A stretch of 64,000 nt of DNA from Yersinia proxima (GCF_902170785.1 NZ_CABHYG010000016.1:124001-188000); one strand, 5' to 3'. Shown: positions 47,483 to 57,998, counted from the first letter of the stretch. Notes: a model not told the origin generated them from the sequence alone. Numbers and translations: made by a program.

Positions 47483-48994
47483 ATGTTCAGGCGTTCCATC
47501 TCCGTGCATATGGCGTTGATGTTTGCTTTATCCGCCTTACTGATTGTCTCGGCTATCGGTATTTTTCTGCGAAGCTCGCTGCACGACTCATTGCAAAAGC
47601 AGATGCATAACGAGCTGCTTTTTCGCGAATCATTGATGAGCCCATGGATCATTGCGCGAACCTCGTCAGAGGGCTGGTCAACATTGGCGAACAAATTCAC
47701 CGTTTTAGCCAGCTCAGAGGGGGAACGGGTGCGCTATTGGATTGTCAGTGACAACCCCCGTTTTAGCGTAGGAGGCCCTCCACCAGCTGGCGTTGACTGG
47801 TCAGCGCTAAAAGAAGGCTTTAACAAGATACCCGGCACGTCCGAGGGAGTTTGTTCGTTGTTTCTGCTGGTAAAAACTATTCCAGCTAATGGAGAAAGGC
47901 CGACACTGCGCTATGTCGTGGCTATCGATTCCACACCTTACATGGGCACGCTGGATGCATTCACACGCACATTACTTATTATTACTGCCTTAGGCGTACT
48001 TATTGTTGCACTGCTGGGCTATGCCGTTTCCAGAATCGGTCTGCGCCCGGTAGGCGCATTGAGTCAGCAGGCACAACATCTGGCACCGGGAGATCACGGC
48101 CAACGACTGGATGCCAGCACATTACCGCAAGAGCTTCAGCAGTTGGCGACCTCATTCAATGGTGTGCTTGAGCGGCAGGAAATCGCCTGGCGGCAGCTTG
48201 AGAGCTTTAACGCCGATGTCGCCCATGAATTACGCACCCCCCTCACCAATCTGATAGGTCAAACACAACTGGGCCTGTCACGTCGGCGTTCGCCGGAGGA
48301 ACTTGAGGAGCTACTGGGTTCAAATCTGGAAGAACTGGAGCGGATGACGTCCATCGTTAACGATATGCTGTTCTTGTCACACGCTCACGCCGGTGATCAT
48401 GCCGCCCAGTTAACACGCGTCTCACTGCGCGAAGAAACGCTTAAAACGGCGGAATATGTTGAACCCTCGTTCGCTGAAAAACAGCTTTCCCTGAAAGTCG
48501 AAGGTGACGTGATTGCCCACATTGACCGGCGTTTGTTTCACCGATCACTGGCCAACCTACTGGAAAACAGCGCAAGGCATTCATCACCTGAAAGTACCAT
48601 TACTGTGCAGTTAAGCAAAAGTGGTAATCAGGCCAGTGTTGCAGTATCAAACCCAGGTGACCCTATTGCAGCGACACATTTACATCGCCTGTTTGAGCGA
48701 TTTTATCGGGTGGATTCTTCACGTACCAAAAGTGACACTCACCACGGCCTCGGGCTGTCGATTGTACGCGCCGTCGCGATTATGCATCGCGGTGATGTGT
48801 TTGCCCGCAGCGAGAACGGTATCAATACTTTTGGGCTGACGTTTGCACTATCTGCTGATGACCAACTATCTACTGACGACGAACTATCTACCGACGACGA
48901 ACTATGCGCGGAACAAAACCAGCGTTCGGCAAAAGCACCTGAAAGTGCATTTTCAGCGTCAACTGACAACATTGTCAGGCAGCCGTCAGCCTGA
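47483..48994 (+). CDS. Sensor histidine kinase (CusS/heavy-metal-sensor type) with extended tail
   Basis: Inner-membrane kinase partner of the preceding regulator. Two membrane helices (about 8-28 and 160-183) enclose a periplasmic sensor with CSLF. HAMP follows, then the H-box (FNADVAHELRTPLTNLIGQT), N-box (NLLENSARHS) and G-box (HGLGLSIVRAV). The ATG at 47483 has AGGGAG upstream. After the catalytic core (NTFGLTFAL) a 50-residue tail carries three DDELST-like repeats and then codons that are themselves the operator/promoter of the next operon, so the tail is probably dispensable. 503 residues. Confidence 0.92.
   Translation: MFRRSISVHMALMFALSALLIVSAIGIFLRSSLHDSLQKQMHNELLFRESLMSPWIIARTSSEGWSTLANKFTVLASSEGERVRYWIVSDNPRFSVGGPPPAGVDWSALKEGFNKIPGTSEGVCSLFLLVKTIPANGERPTLRYVVAIDSTPYMGTLDAFTRTLLIITALGVLIVALLGYAVSRIGLRPVGALSQQAQHLAPGDHGQRLDASTLPQELQQLATSFNGVLERQEIAWRQLESFNADVAHELRTPLTNLIGQTQLGLSRRRSPEELEELLGSNLEELERMTSIVNDMLFLSHAHAGDHAAQLTRVSLREETLKTAEYVEPSFAEKQLSLKVEGDVIAHIDRRLFHRSLANLLENSARHSSPESTITVQLSKSGNQASVAVSNPGDPIAATHLHRLFERFYRVDSSRTKSDTHHGLGLSIVRAVAIMHRGDVFARSENGINTFGLTFALSADDQLSTDDELSTDDELCAEQNQRSAKAPESAFSASTDNIVRQPSA
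48857..48910 (+). repeat. 18-bp tandem repeat in the kinase gene tail
   Basis: Three consecutive 18-base units with the core GACGACGAACTATCTAC, the third diverged at its end. They encode DDQLST, DDELST, DDELCA. Slippage could change the copy number in frame. Confidence 0.85.
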
Positions 48995-49017
48995 CGACAT
49001 TTGACTCTGGTTAGAAT
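48963..49017 (+). promoter_or_regulatory. Operator and promoter of the cupin-CMD operon
   Basis: CTGACA-N4-TGTCAG (48963-48978) is followed by CGTCAG-C-CTGACG (48984-48996). The TGTCAG and CGTCAG hexamers are 11 bp apart, one helical turn, as for tandem OmpR-family sites. A -10-like TAGAAT lies at 49012-49017. The repeats cover the -35 position, suggesting activation. The element overlaps the last codons of the kinase gene. Copies at 58051 and 59513 have identical geometry. Confidence 0.7.
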
Positions 49018-49062
49018 CAAACCGACAAAGCATGAGCTTTTTTAACTAAAAGGACGCATTGC

Positions 49063-49542
49063 ATGATCGGAAAAATCGGCTATCTCGGGCTATTAGTCCC
49101 GCTTATCACCTTTTCTGCTGTCACGTTGGCCCAAAGCAGCTCAGCGCAAATTACACCCGCCGGAAGCCAGAAAGCCATTTTTGGCGCTGAGGAAAACTTT
49201 ACCGGCCGTGTACGTGTCGACCCCCTCTTTACTGCGGATAAAGAAATAGCCGTTTCCGCAGCTTACGTCACATTCGAACCAGGCGCCCGCTCGGCCTGGC
49301 ACACCCACCCCGCCGGGCAGCGGCTTATCGTCACTTCCGGCGTTGGCTTGACTCAGGCGGAAGGTCAGCCAGTGCAGGTAATCCGAGCAGGTGATGTGGT
49401 GTCGTGCCCAGCAGGAGTTAAGCACTGGCATGGCGCAGCACCTGACAGCGCGATGACACATCTGGCAGTGACCGGGATCATTGATGGAAAGAGTGTTAAT
49501 TGGATGGAGAAAGTGACCGATGAACAATACCACGCAGATTAA
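49063..49542 (+). CDS. Exported cupin-domain protein
   Basis: A 159-residue single-cupin protein with an N-terminal signal peptide (GYLGLLVPLITFSAVTLAQS). The metal-binding cupin motif 1 is complete (WHTHPAGQRLIVTSGVGL) and motif 2 contains CPAGVKHWHGA. Such proteins often accompany carboxymuconolactone-decarboxylase-like proteins; the substrate is unknown. It begins the operon after the 48963 box and overlaps the next gene by 23 bases. A broken paralogue lies at 59610. Confidence 0.88.
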   Translation: MIGKIGYLGLLVPLITFSAVTLAQSSSAQITPAGSQKAIFGAEENFTGRVRVDPLFTADKEIAVSAAYVTFEPGARSAWHTHPAGQRLIVTSGVGLTQAEGQPVQVIRAGDVVSCPAGVKHWHGAAPDSAMTHLAVTGIIDGKSVNWMEKVTDEQYHAD

Positions 49543-50284
49543 AGTTCTCACCGCAGCGGCTTTACTGGTTTTCAGCGTGAGTCTGACAGCACATGCCGCC
49601 CCCGTAACGACAGGAGCATCAGAAATGAATCAACAACAAACCATTTCCGACACGCTATCCGCGCGCCAACAAGCTATTCCCCTGATTGCGTCTTATATGG
49701 CCAGCAGCCAGATGGGAAAACTCAATGCGGCACTTAATCAAGGGCTGGATGCCGGTCTGACGGTCAATGAAGCTAAAGAAATCCTTGTTCAGCTCTACGC
49801 CTATACCGGTTTCCCTCGCAGTCTCAATGCATTGAATGAATTAATGAAAGTTGTTAATGACCGCAAGCAACGCGGTATTAACGATGTTCAAGGCAAAGAA
49901 CCGGTTAGCCCGATTCCGGTCGGTGATGAACTCCGCCGTGTGGGAACAGCCAATCAGACCAAAATATCCGGCGCGCCGGTACAAGGCCCGGTTTTTGAAT
50001 TTGCCCCAGTAATTAATCAATTCCTGCAAACACATTTATTTGGCGACATTTTTGCCCGTGACAATCTGGACTGGCAAAGTCGCGAACTGGCGACGGTCGG
50101 TGCGCTAGCCGCCACACCGGGTGTGGAAGCGCAATTGCTGTCACATACGCGAGCCAGTCTGCGTGTCGGGCTAACAGCAGCACAACTGCGCCAGCTTGCA
50201 CAAGTGCTGCGTGAGCATGGTGAGGGCGATGCCGCAACACGGGTTGAACAGGCACTGCAACAAGCGTTGGCTACGGCAAAGTAA
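49520..50284 (+). CDS. Exported carboxymuconolactone decarboxylase (AhpD-like) family protein
   Basis: A 254-residue protein with a signal peptide (VLTAAALLVFSVSLTAHAA) and two helical CMD/AhpD-like repeats: QLYAYTGFPRSLNALNELM in the first and ELATVGALAATPGVEAQLLS then HTRASLRVGLT in the second. No CxxC pair is present, so it is not a typical AhpD peroxidase; the activity is unknown. It is translationally overlapped with the cupin gene. Confidence 0.86.
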   Translation: MNNTTQIKVLTAAALLVFSVSLTAHAAPVTTGASEMNQQQTISDTLSARQQAIPLIASYMASSQMGKLNAALNQGLDAGLTVNEAKEILVQLYAYTGFPRSLNALNELMKVVNDRKQRGINDVQGKEPVSPIPVGDELRRVGTANQTKISGAPVQGPVFEFAPVINQFLQTHLFGDIFARDNLDWQSRELATVGALAATPGVEAQLLSHTRASLRVGLTAAQLRQLAQVLREHGEGDAATRVEQALQQALATAK

Positions 50285-50379
50285 GCAATGACTTATTGGT
50301 TTGAGACTGCTTGTAGTTAAGTCATCAAGCTGAACAATTCAGATCATATCGACTCAAAACCGACATAGAGGAAGTCACC

Positions 50380-51444
50380 TTGAAGATACTGTTAAAAACA
50401 CTGGTATTTTGCATGCTGGCAGGGGGCGTGACCGCCTCGTCAGTTTATGCGGAACCGTTGGTTATTCAGGAGCAAGGAAGTTTTTCTGTTGGTGGCACCG
50501 TCATGACGGCGGCAGGAGAATTCGACGCCAAAAAGCCACTGGATTCTGCCGGGCAGACTTATCATGGCGATCATGCTTATGTGTTTTATCAAATCCCAGA
50601 GAATCCGCATAAATATCCGTTAATTATGCTGCATGGTGCAGGGCAGTCTTCTCATACCTGGGAAAGCACACCAGATGGTCGCGAGGGCTTCCAGAATATA
50701 TTTCTGCGGCGGGGGTTTTCGACCTATCTGGTGGATCAACCGCGTCGCGGCAAAGCAGGACGCACTACGGTTGAAGGAACAGTCACGCCCAAACCGGATG
50801 AACAGATGTGGTTCAATCAGTTCCGTGTCGGTGTCTGGCCGGACTATTTTAAAGACGTTCAGTTCTCTCACGATAAACAGGCGTTGAATCAGTATTTCCG
50901 TCAGATGACGCCCAACACCGGCCCTTTTGATCTCAACGTTATTTCCGATGCTATGTCGGCGCTGGTGGATAAAACCGGCCCGGCTATTCTTTTCACTCAC
51001 TCTCAAGGCGGTGGGCCGGGCTGGTACACCGCTATGAAAAACAACAAGGTGAAAGCCATCGTTGCCTTTGAACCGGGCAGTAGCTTTGTCTTCCCGGAAA
51101 ATGAATTACCTGCACCGATGCCAAGTGCGTTTGATACTCTGAAAGGCGAACCGGTGCCGTTAGATCAATTTATGGCACTCACAAAAATTCCTATTGTGAT
51201 TTTTTACGGCGATAACATTCCGGATAAACCAACCGCCATGCCAGCACAAGATAGCTGGCGAGTACGTCTGGCAATGGCTCGCGAGTGGCGTGACGTGGTG
51301 AATAAACACGGTGGTGATGTTAGGGTCATCCATTTACCTGAAGTCGGTATTAAGGGCAACACGCACTTTCCTTTTTCTGATCTGAATAATGTCGAAATTG
51401 CCGATCAGGTCAGTCAGTTCCTGAAAGAAAAAGATTTGCAGTAA
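50380..51444 (+). CDS. Exported alpha/beta hydrolase (esterase-like)
   Basis: A 354-residue secreted hydrolase. Signal peptide (TLVFCMLAGGVTASSVYA), oxyanion region (IMLHGAGQSSHTWES), nucleophile serine in FTHSQGGGPGW and histidine in IKGNTHFPFSD. The start is TTG at 50380 after a strong AGAGGAAG site. It is co-oriented with the cupin and CMD genes with a 95-base gap and no repeat element of its own. Probably the same functional set. Confidence 0.83.
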   Translation: MKILLKTLVFCMLAGGVTASSVYAEPLVIQEQGSFSVGGTVMTAAGEFDAKKPLDSAGQTYHGDHAYVFYQIPENPHKYPLIMLHGAGQSSHTWESTPDGREGFQNIFLRRGFSTYLVDQPRRGKAGRTTVEGTVTPKPDEQMWFNQFRVGVWPDYFKDVQFSHDKQALNQYFRQMTPNTGPFDLNVISDAMSALVDKTGPAILFTHSQGGGPGWYTAMKNNKVKAIVAFEPGSSFVFPENELPAPMPSAFDTLKGEPVPLDQFMALTKIPIVIFYGDNIPDKPTAMPAQDSWRVRLAMAREWRDVVNKHGGDVRVIHLPEVGIKGNTHFPFSDLNNVEIADQVSQFLKEKDLQ

Positions 51445-51517
51445 CACTCAACAACGCAGGGTACATTCGCTAATTAATGAATCCGGCTCATTAAGCCTAT
51501 CGAATTACGACCTATAA

Positions 51518-52426
<909 letters not shown>

Positions 52427-52464
52427 TACAGTTAGTCAGCTCAGCATAATGCCTTAACTCACAA

Positions 52465-52491
52465 TCAGCGACTCCAGTAAGGAGTCGCTGA
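52465..52491 (+). terminator. Rho-independent terminator after the aldo/keto reductase
   Basis: Perfect 11-bp stem TCAGCGACTCC / GGAGTCGCTGA with a 5-base loop, followed by TGTTTTATT. Confidence 0.92.
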
Positions 52492-52568
52492 TGTTTTATT
52501 CAGAATATCTCGGCGGTCGTGCTATTTTCGCGTCATCCCATCCAACGTCTTATTTATAAATAATCACT

Positions 52569-52895
52569 TCACAGTTTTTTAATTTCGGTGACATAAGTGA
52601 CTGCCACTGCATCGACAAAATTAGGTACGTCGATAAATGCAGCTTTTCCTATCGGGGAATCAAACGCAGCAACAGCATCTTCCAGCGAGTCGAACCATAA
52701 TTCTGAAAAACCATCAATGGGTGAGTCTGGATATACACGTCGGTCGATTGGATTCAGTACGTAAGCACGAAGGCCGGGTAATTTAAGGGTGATAGCCGTG
52801 TGTATCTCCTTCCAGTATTCGACAAAATCGTCAAAGCTCTGATCTTTTTTCTTTGTCAGCAAACCTACATGTTTAAAGCCTTTAACTTCGGTCAT
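52569..52895 (-). CDS. EthD-domain / dimeric alpha-beta barrel protein
   Basis: A 108-residue small protein. The KKKDQSFDDFVEYWKEIHTA opening and the PGLRAYVLNPIDRR and DGFSELWFDSLEDA segments are typical of the EthD-like ferredoxin-fold family, found with monooxygenases and in degradation of aromatic or ether compounds. The ATG at 52895 has GGAGATAACC before it. It is divergent from a LysR regulator, which probably controls it. Confidence 0.8.
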   Translation of the reverse strand: MTEVKGFKHVGLLTKKKDQSFDDFVEYWKEIHTAITLKLPGLRAYVLNPIDRRVYPDSPIDGFSELWFDSLEDAVAAFDSPIGKAAFIDVPNFVDAVAVTYVTEIKKL

Positions 52896-53129
52896 GGTTA
52901 TCTCCAGTATCCAGAGTGAGCGTTGTCGCCCCAAGGCGAAACATTAATTCTGGTGCATACTATGATTGATTCCATTTAGACTATAAATATGGTTTTGCTA
53001 TCATCTTTATAGACATAAATTCTACAATTAAATACCCTGAAGAACGCTATCGTTATATTTTCTGATAATATCCGGCGGGTATTCCATTGAGAAAAACACC
53101 GTCAACGACCTGTAAAGGCTAGTGAATAT

Positions 53130-54041
53130 ATGAGAAAAACAGATCATCTCGGCGGTATTACTGCCTTTGTCACAACAGCTCAACACGGCAGTTTTACTGC
53201 GGCTGCGGAACGGCTCGGGCTAACAAAATCAGCGGTAGGAAAGAGTGTGAGTCGTCTGGAAGATCGGCTGGGGCTTAAACTTTTTCAGCGGTCGACACGA
53301 AGATTGAGTCTCACGCCTGATGGTGAAAAGTTTCTTGCCAGTTGTCAGAGTGCAATAGATATTCTGGAACTTGCTGAAGCAGAATTGACCGCTCATATTA
53401 CCCACCCCGCCGGGCGCTTACGGGTAGATTTACCGGCTGCATTTGGCAGACAGCGTATCTTGCCTATTCTGCTTGATATTACCCGTCAGTATCCCGAACT
53501 GGCATTGACCGTGACATTCAGCGAGCGATTTGTTGATCCTATTGAAGAGGGTATTGATCTGGTTATACGTATCGGCGAACTCGCTGATAGTAGTGGTCTG
53601 GTTGCCCGCAGATTGACAACTCAAAAGCTGGTTATTTGCGCCTCAGCGGATTACCTCTTATCCCACACGGAGCCGGCCCAACCAGAAGAGTTGAGCCAGC
53701 ATAAGTGTGTGGTTGGTTTTCGACGTAACCAACCTATATCCTGGTTACTCAAAGACAATACCGGACAAATTCTCCGTTATACCCCGACGCCAACACATGA
53801 GTTTGCTGATGGTGATGCGATGCTGGCCGCCACGCTGGCGGGATGTGGTCTATGTCAGTTACCGCTCTGGCTCGTCGGCAAATATTTGCAAAGGGGCGAA
53901 TTAAAAGAAGTTCTTATCGGGCATTCCGGTGGTGAAATGCCCATCAGCGCGTTATGGCCGAAAAATCGTCAGTTACTGCCCAAAATCCGTTATGTAGTGG
54001 ATGAGTTGGTCAGAGCCGCTGAAGCGGGATTACTGGACTGA
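53130..54041 (+). CDS. LysR-family transcriptional regulator
   Basis: N-terminal winged helix (FVTTAQHGSFTAAAERLGLT, KSAVGKSVSRLEDRLGLKLF) and a C-terminal periplasmic-binding-protein-like effector domain. 303 residues. Divergent from the EthD-like gene across 234 bases and convergent with the Old Yellow Enzyme gene, two bases away. Likely regulates the EthD gene; the effector is unknown. Confidence 0.92.
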   Translation: MRKTDHLGGITAFVTTAQHGSFTAAAERLGLTKSAVGKSVSRLEDRLGLKLFQRSTRRLSLTPDGEKFLASCQSAIDILELAEAELTAHITHPAGRLRVDLPAAFGRQRILPILLDITRQYPELALTVTFSERFVDPIEEGIDLVIRIGELADSSGLVARRLTTQKLVICASADYLLSHTEPAQPEELSQHKCVVGFRRNQPISWLLKDNTGQILRYTPTPTHEFADGDAMLAATLAGCGLCQLPLWLVGKYLQRGELKEVLIGHSGGEMPISALWPKNRQLLPKIRYVVDELVRAAEAGLLD

Positions 54042-54043
54042 TT

Positions 54044-55159
54044 TTATTGATTATCCAATTGTGCTGAGTAGAACGGATAATCTGTATAACCAACTTCTGT
54101 GCCACCATAGAACGTAGCACGATCAGGTTCAGTTAATGGCCAGTCATTTTTCATTCTTTCCACCAAATCAGGGTTGGAAATGTAGGGCCGCCCGAAACCA
54201 ATTAGATCAGCACATCCATCCTGTAGGTACTTTTCTGCCAGCTGTTTATCAAACCCACCAGCAATAATCAAAATACCTTGATATACGGCTCTGAATTTTT
54301 GAATGAATCCATCAGGAATAGCTTGCTGCCCCAGGGTTTGCTGATCACTGAGATGCACATACGCCAAAGAGCGAGCATTTAATTCCTCAGCAAGTTGTAG
54401 CCATGTCTGCTCCTCACCGTCAAAAGCGTGCATATCGAAAAGACGGCCAAAAGGTGCCAGACGGATGCCCGTTTTATCACTTCCGATCGCTTTTGATACA
54501 GCATCAGTCACTTCAAGAGTGAAGCGAATACGATTGCTATGGCTTTCACCACCATATTCATCATTGCGAGTATTCAGTCCACCATTAATAAACTGTTCCA
54601 ACAGATAACCATTTGCAGCATGAATTTCAACACCATCAAAACCCGCCTCAATCGCATTCTCCGCCGCCACAACATAATCATTGATAATGGCTTTGATGCC
54701 ATCAATCGTCAGAGCCTGTGGCATTGAAACGGGTACTTGACCCGGGTTGCCGTTTTGATCCAGCGCATAACAGTGACTATTCTCGGCTTTTACTGCGACG
54801 CTGCTGACCGGAGCAGCACCGTTATTTTGTAGACTAGTATGGGAAATGCGGCCGACATGCCACAATTGCAGGAAGATTTTTCCGCCTTTTTCATGCACAG
54901 CCTGAGTCGTTAAAGACCATCCCTTCACTTGCCCCTTACTGTAAATGCCTGGTGTAAACAGATAGCCCTGCCCCTGCACAGAAATTTGAGCACCTTCAGT
55001 GACAATTAACCCGGCAGATGCCCGTTGTGCGTAATATTCTGCCGTCAACTCATCTGCAATATCACCTTTTCTGGCTCTTGAGCGCGTCATCGGCGCCATA
55101 ACGACGCGATTATTCAGAGTAATATTACCGACTTTAAGTGGTGTAAATAGCTTTTCCAT
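54044..55159 (-). CDS. Old Yellow Enzyme family alkene/N-ethylmaleimide reductase (NemA-like)
   Basis: FMN-dependent NADPH ene-reductase of electrophilic alkenes. The protein has the FMN-barrel N-terminus (LFTPLKVGNITLNNRVVMAP), QLWHVGRISH, substrate-binding His/Asn pair in GVEIHAANGYLLEQF, and the C-terminal GFGRPYISNPDLVERM and GYTDYPF. 371 residues, normal length. It could act with the neighbouring reductase in detoxifying reactive carbonyls or quinones. Confidence 0.92.
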   Translation of the reverse strand: MEKLFTPLKVGNITLNNRVVMAPMTRSRARKGDIADELTAEYYAQRASAGLIVTEGAQISVQGQGYLFTPGIYSKGQVKGWSLTTQAVHEKGGKIFLQLWHVGRISHTSLQNNGAAPVSSVAVKAENSHCYALDQNGNPGQVPVSMPQALTIDGIKAIINDYVVAAENAIEAGFDGVEIHAANGYLLEQFINGGLNTRNDEYGGESHSNRIRFTLEVTDAVSKAIGSDKTGIRLAPFGRLFDMHAFDGEEQTWLQLAEELNARSLAYVHLSDQQTLGQQAIPDGFIQKFRAVYQGILIIAGGFDKQLAEKYLQDGCADLIGFGRPYISNPDLVERMKNDWPLTEPDRATFYGGTEVGYTDYPFYSAQLDNQ

Positions 55160-55735
55160 TTTTACCTACCTGTATTCAGACGTTTTACCTATGTTCACTG
55201 TATGAGATATCAATGTGAATAGCGTTTTGTTCCGAATACTTGTTCCATAAACTCTACAATACTTTTAGAGTGATAAAGTTAAGTGAGACAAAAGATATGA
55301 CTCAAGCCTATTAGCACCACTCATCTAAAGTGAATATTGACAGGATTTAGTATTACATCCCAGCATGACTCTAGTTATTTCGACAAAATACATTAAGTGT
55401 TATTTATTGAGAATAATCTTGATATGAATCAAGATTATTCTCGCACATATTAAGACCATTTTATTACCTGTCAAAAACAATCAAAAAAACACCTTTAATC
55501 TTATGATAACTACAGATTTAGCCGTGCTACTGTCAGCATGCTAAAAAATACACACTAATATTTTTCTAGCTAAATGAATAACGCTTGATATTCTGCCTTA
55601 TTGAGTATCCAGGTATTTATTCAAAAAATATCACCGCTCATAAACATGAATTTCAAACCGTTTCAAAGGCGGTACGTCTCTTTTTGCAATGAGTGATATG
55701 ACATCATCTCATTACGTTTAATTTTTTGAGGTTTT
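55160..55735. other. 576-base AT-rich spacer without recognised genes
   Basis: Between the divergent Old Yellow Enzyme and autotransporter genes. AT-rich, with several runs of T and A. No ORF of note, no hairpin terminator and no TGTCAG box. It must hold both promoters. The sharp drop in G+C is common beside horizontally acquired surface-protein genes. Confidence 0.6.
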
Positions 55736-57682
55736 ATGGACAAAACATTATTGGCCGGAGCAATTAGTCTGTCTTTGGTCACATTACCTGCTCAGGTATT
55801 GGCTTTTACGCCAATTGTAGAGGGAATAACTGTCAACAATGAAGTCGTCAATACTGGCGGACAAATTGTGCGTAACGGTGGCGTCATTAATAATGGACGG
55901 GTTTACGGGAACACCAATAATGGCATGGTTACAAGATCTGCTATTGCTGTTACCAACGGGAGCAGTGCCGGTACAGCAAATAATACGACAGTGGATGATG
56001 GCGGTTGGTTACAGGTTACCGATGCTTTTGCAACCGGTACTCTGGTTAATCAGGGCGGAATGCTTGACGTTAAAACAGCGGGGATCGTAACAGATAGCCA
56101 GATTAATGATGGCGGCCTTATGACTCTGGGACTCAATAGCCAGTCGAAAGGTTACCTCAATATCGCGGCAGGTGCGGAACTTTTTATTACTAATAACGAT
56201 ACCTATACCAGTGATGTGACCACCCACAATCCCGCCCTACCCGCCAATGTCTCCATCGAAAACCTCAGTGTGGCTGGCCTGGTCGAGATTGGCCCTTCCT
56301 GGATAGGCGCGACTGTAGTACCTGTTTCCCCGCCTGCAACCTTGGGGCCGGTGCTGGTTACCCGAATCAACAACGTGACGATGCAAGGGGGGGATATCAA
56401 CCTGATGCCCTATTCTGCAGGCGGACAATTTAACCGGCTGGAAATAGAAAATTTGTCAGGTCAGGGTAACTTTACGATGACAACCCAGCTTGCCAGCAGC
56501 GCCGGAGATTTTATTACGGTGTCGCACCAAGCGACTGGCCAATTTGGTATTACCGTTCAGGACAGCGGTAAAGAGCCGCTATCCCCCAACAGCCTGGCAT
56601 TAGTACATGTTAATAGCGGTAATGCTCAGTTCCGCTTACTTAATGCCGGTGGAGTGGTAGATTTAGGCGTTTACCAATATGGGCTATATGGTCAGGAAAG
56701 CAATGGCACCACCGACTGGTATTTAGCGACTAACACAGCGGGTCTCCCCGGAACAACTCTGAATCTGGCGGCCCCTGTACTCAGCTCTGCGGCGCAAGGT
56801 GTGTTGAATATGGCAGCAGCACCACGACATATTCTGAATGCGGAACTGAGTACCTTACGCCAGCGCCAGGGCGAATTGAAAACAGATGCTGATGGAACTG
56901 TCGGTGTATGGGCGCGTTATCTTACTGATGACAGCCGATTGTCTGACAATAAAAATGTTTCTTTCAAGAATACCTTGAACGGTATGGAGATCGGAGCAGA
57001 TAAGCAATTGGGGTTGAGTCGGGGTAATATGCTGGTCGGGGTATTTACTGGCTACAGTTCATCCGATGTTAAAGCCACTCATAGCGCAGGAGCCAATGGG
57101 GATATTCGCAGTTACAGTGGTGGCCTCTATCTGACCTATCTGGATCAAAGTGGGCTCTATATTGATACGGTATTGAAAGCTAACCGTTTTAATAATGAAT
57201 TAAATACTCAAGGCGCGCGAGCGGAATACAGTCAAAATGCCCTTACCGCTTCGCTGGAAAGTGGTTATCAATTGCCTGTTTATACCAATCTGGTGCTGGA
57301 ACCGTATGGCAAAGTGAGTTATTCACGCATTAGTAGCGCAGATTATACTCTTAGCAACGGTATGGCAGCAGATGTGGCTAAAGCGGATAGTGTGCAAGGT
57401 GAGTTAGGGACAATATTGGCGTCCTCTTATACCCTGAATCAAATAGCGATAAAACCATACATTAAACTGGCTATTGCTCGTGAGTTTATCAAGACCAATA
57501 CAGTCGCCATTAATAATATTGGCTTCGATAATGATTTCTCCGGTAATGTCGGGAAATATGGCATGGGCATCGATGCCACTGTTGCCAATAACACCTCAAT
57601 TTTTGCCGAAGTGGATTATCTTAATGGTTCAAAAATTGAAACACCGGTAACGGCTAATATCGGATTTCGTCTGCGGTTCTAA
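55736..57682 (+). CDS. Type V autotransporter, AIDA-like passenger
   Basis: A surface or secreted protein of 648 residues. A signal peptide (SLSLVTLPAQVLA) is followed by a short passenger (about 25-360) starting with hemolysin/AIDA-type repeats (VNTGGQIVRNGGVINNGRVY; NQGGMLDVKTAG). A C-terminal autotransporter barrel (about 385-648) starts near GVWARYLTDDSRLSD and ends with the outer-membrane signature IGFRLRF. The passenger has few catalytic hallmarks, so adhesion or aggregation is the likeliest role. A terminator follows. Confidence 0.9.
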   Translation: MDKTLLAGAISLSLVTLPAQVLAFTPIVEGITVNNEVVNTGGQIVRNGGVINNGRVYGNTNNGMVTRSAIAVTNGSSAGTANNTTVDDGGWLQVTDAFATGTLVNQGGMLDVKTAGIVTDSQINDGGLMTLGLNSQSKGYLNIAAGAELFITNNDTYTSDVTTHNPALPANVSIENLSVAGLVEIGPSWIGATVVPVSPPATLGPVLVTRINNVTMQGGDINLMPYSAGGQFNRLEIENLSGQGNFTMTTQLASSAGDFITVSHQATGQFGITVQDSGKEPLSPNSLALVHVNSGNAQFRLLNAGGVVDLGVYQYGLYGQESNGTTDWYLATNTAGLPGTTLNLAAPVLSSAAQGVLNMAAAPRHILNAELSTLRQRQGELKTDADGTVGVWARYLTDDSRLSDNKNVSFKNTLNGMEIGADKQLGLSRGNMLVGVFTGYSSSDVKATHSAGANGDIRSYSGGLYLTYLDQSGLYIDTVLKANRFNNELNTQGARAEYSQNALTASLESGYQLPVYTNLVLEPYGKVSYSRISSADYTLSNGMAADVAKADSVQGELGTILASSYTLNQIAIKPYIKLAIAREFIKTNTVAINNIGFDNDFSGNVGKYGMGIDATVANNTSIFAEVDYLNGSKIETPVTANIGFRLRF

Positions 57683-57691
57683 TTTATTCCA

Positions 57692-57709
57692 GCCCCTCTT
57701 CTGAGGGGC
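57692..57709 (+). terminator. Rho-independent terminator of the autotransporter gene
   Basis: GCCCCTC-TTCT-GAGGGGC stem-loop followed by ATTTATTGT, ten bases after the stop codon. Confidence 0.88.
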
Positions 57710-57752
57710 ATTTATTGTCCTCAATCAACTTTCTATATATCCCCAAATTATT

Positions 57753-57998
57753 TTGAGTCTCAGAGAGCAGCTAAAGAAACATACAAATAACGGGAATCCC
57801 ATGCCATTTTTCAAGCCGGGGTTCCACTATCAGTACTTCAGTAAATGGGGGGGATGGGAAAGTATAGAAATGGTACAGAGGTATGCACACCTTGCGCCAC
57901 GTCATTTGAGTGCTCACGCCAGGCAAATTGATAGCATTTTTGAGAACGGTATCAATACATTTGGGCTGACGTTTGCTAAACAGCTTGATGCTATCTGA
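57753..57998 (+). pseudogene. Tyrosine-integrase tail fused to a fragment of the kinase gene tail
   Basis: An open frame of 81 codons whose middle reads [20 protein letters not shown], the C-terminal catalytic region of phage-type tyrosine recombinases. This is directly followed by [12 protein letters not shown], which is the end of the histidine kinase at 48.8 kb. Bases 57942-57976 match 48812-48846 in 34 of 35 positions. The upstream part has no integrase similarity. It is a recombination scar rather than a functional gene. Confidence 0.8.

Noticed and set aside
57753..57998. 81-codon frame as a real gene
   Set aside because: It joins unrelated sequence, an integrase tail and a kinase fragment; no homologous full-length protein is conceivable.
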